From Ahaetulla prasina (lineage: Eukaryota; Chordata; Lepidosauria; Squamata; Colubridae), in assembly GCF_028640845.1 (NCBI RefSeq), contig NC_080548.1, forward strand, positions 15,594,814 to 15,658,813: 64,000 nucleotides of DNA, written 5' to 3'. The notes under the pieces were generated by a model. It was not told the origin of the DNA. It worked only from the letters and a program-made list of their open reading frames with translations, and did no database searches. Positions within the stretch are counted from its first letter, which is position 1; every line of letters begins with the position of its first letter. Positions 63,763 to 64,000 of this stretch are shown here, in pieces. The position numbers and the translations under genes were made by a program.

Positions 63763-64000
63763 GTAAGATCAAGGGCAGGGGGTTCTACCTGGGTTGGAAT
63801 CTGTGGTCCTTTTGGATCGGGATTAGTGCTATTCTGCAACGGAGAAAACTTTCGACTTCTGACCAAGTTGAGGAAACTTCCTCAATAAGGGAAAAGGCTT
63901 ATGGGTAGCTATAATGGCAGGGCTCTGAAATGCCCCATTTTCCCCCATGGAAATAGAATCAAACTTTCAGAAATATCTTAAATATTTATTTATCTTAATG
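63763..64000 (+). other. WDTC1: WDTC1 intron 15, start
   Basis: Intronic sequence to the window edge. No repeat or exon recognised. Confidence 0.7.

Overview
The window is vertebrate nuclear DNA from a squamate reptile, most probably a snake. The evidence is its repeat content: BovB/RTE, L1 and CR1/L3 LINE pieces, Sauria-type tRNA SINEs, Penelope-like remnants, many short hAT elements, and LINE 3' ends that run into different microsatellites. The coding exons are small, GT-AG bounded and separated by repeat-rich introns. Nothing prokaryotic or plasmid-like is present.

Two protein-coding genes are supported, arranged head to head. SLC9A1 (Na+/H+ exchanger NHE1) lies on the minus strand. Only its first coding exon is here (22773-23115), inside a CpG island at about 22780-24570, and everything from 22772 down to base 1 is its intron 1. 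WDTC1 (WD40 and TPR protein, a CUL4-DDB1 substrate receptor) lies on the plus strand. It has a CpG-island promoter and a noncoding first exon ending at 32218. Its fourteen coding exons run from 37608 to 63762 and keep one open frame of 606 codons. The last roughly 70 residues, judged against the human protein, lie beyond the window. The two genes are also divergent neighbours in human (1p36.11).

Region by region: 1-22772 is SLC9A1 intron 1, with an L1 3' end, a dispersed duplication (2144-5225 and 7744-12720), an ORF1-only L1 inserted in the second copy, CR1/L3 ends, a BovB fragment, LTR-like sequence and several hAT elements. 22773-24570 is the SLC9A1 first exon and promoter island. 24600-31600 is intergenic, with a Penelope-like remnant, a triple-nested SINE/hAT/LTR stack and a CR1-group reverse transcriptase fragment. 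31600-32480 is the WDTC1 promoter. 32219-64000 is the WDTC1 introns and exons, whose introns are full of short DNA transposons.

Family names used below. Family V is hAT-like, about 200-530 bp, with CAGnGGTGAAATC ends, 8-bp target duplications and sometimes an internal 42-bp minisatellite. Family H is a nearly perfect palindrome of 90-135 bp with 8-bp target duplications. Family T is an element of about 400 bp whose two ends are inverted copies of GGTAGTCCTCGACTTA. Family S is the Sauria-type tRNA SINE. Family R is a related SINE ending in CGCCCTGAGTC. No novel biological system was found. The most interesting signals are transposon behaviours: reuse of one hAT target, an ORF1-only L1 with an empty-site control in the same window, and VNTR expansion inside hAT elements. 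The in-frame upstream ATGs of WDTC1 also merit a check.
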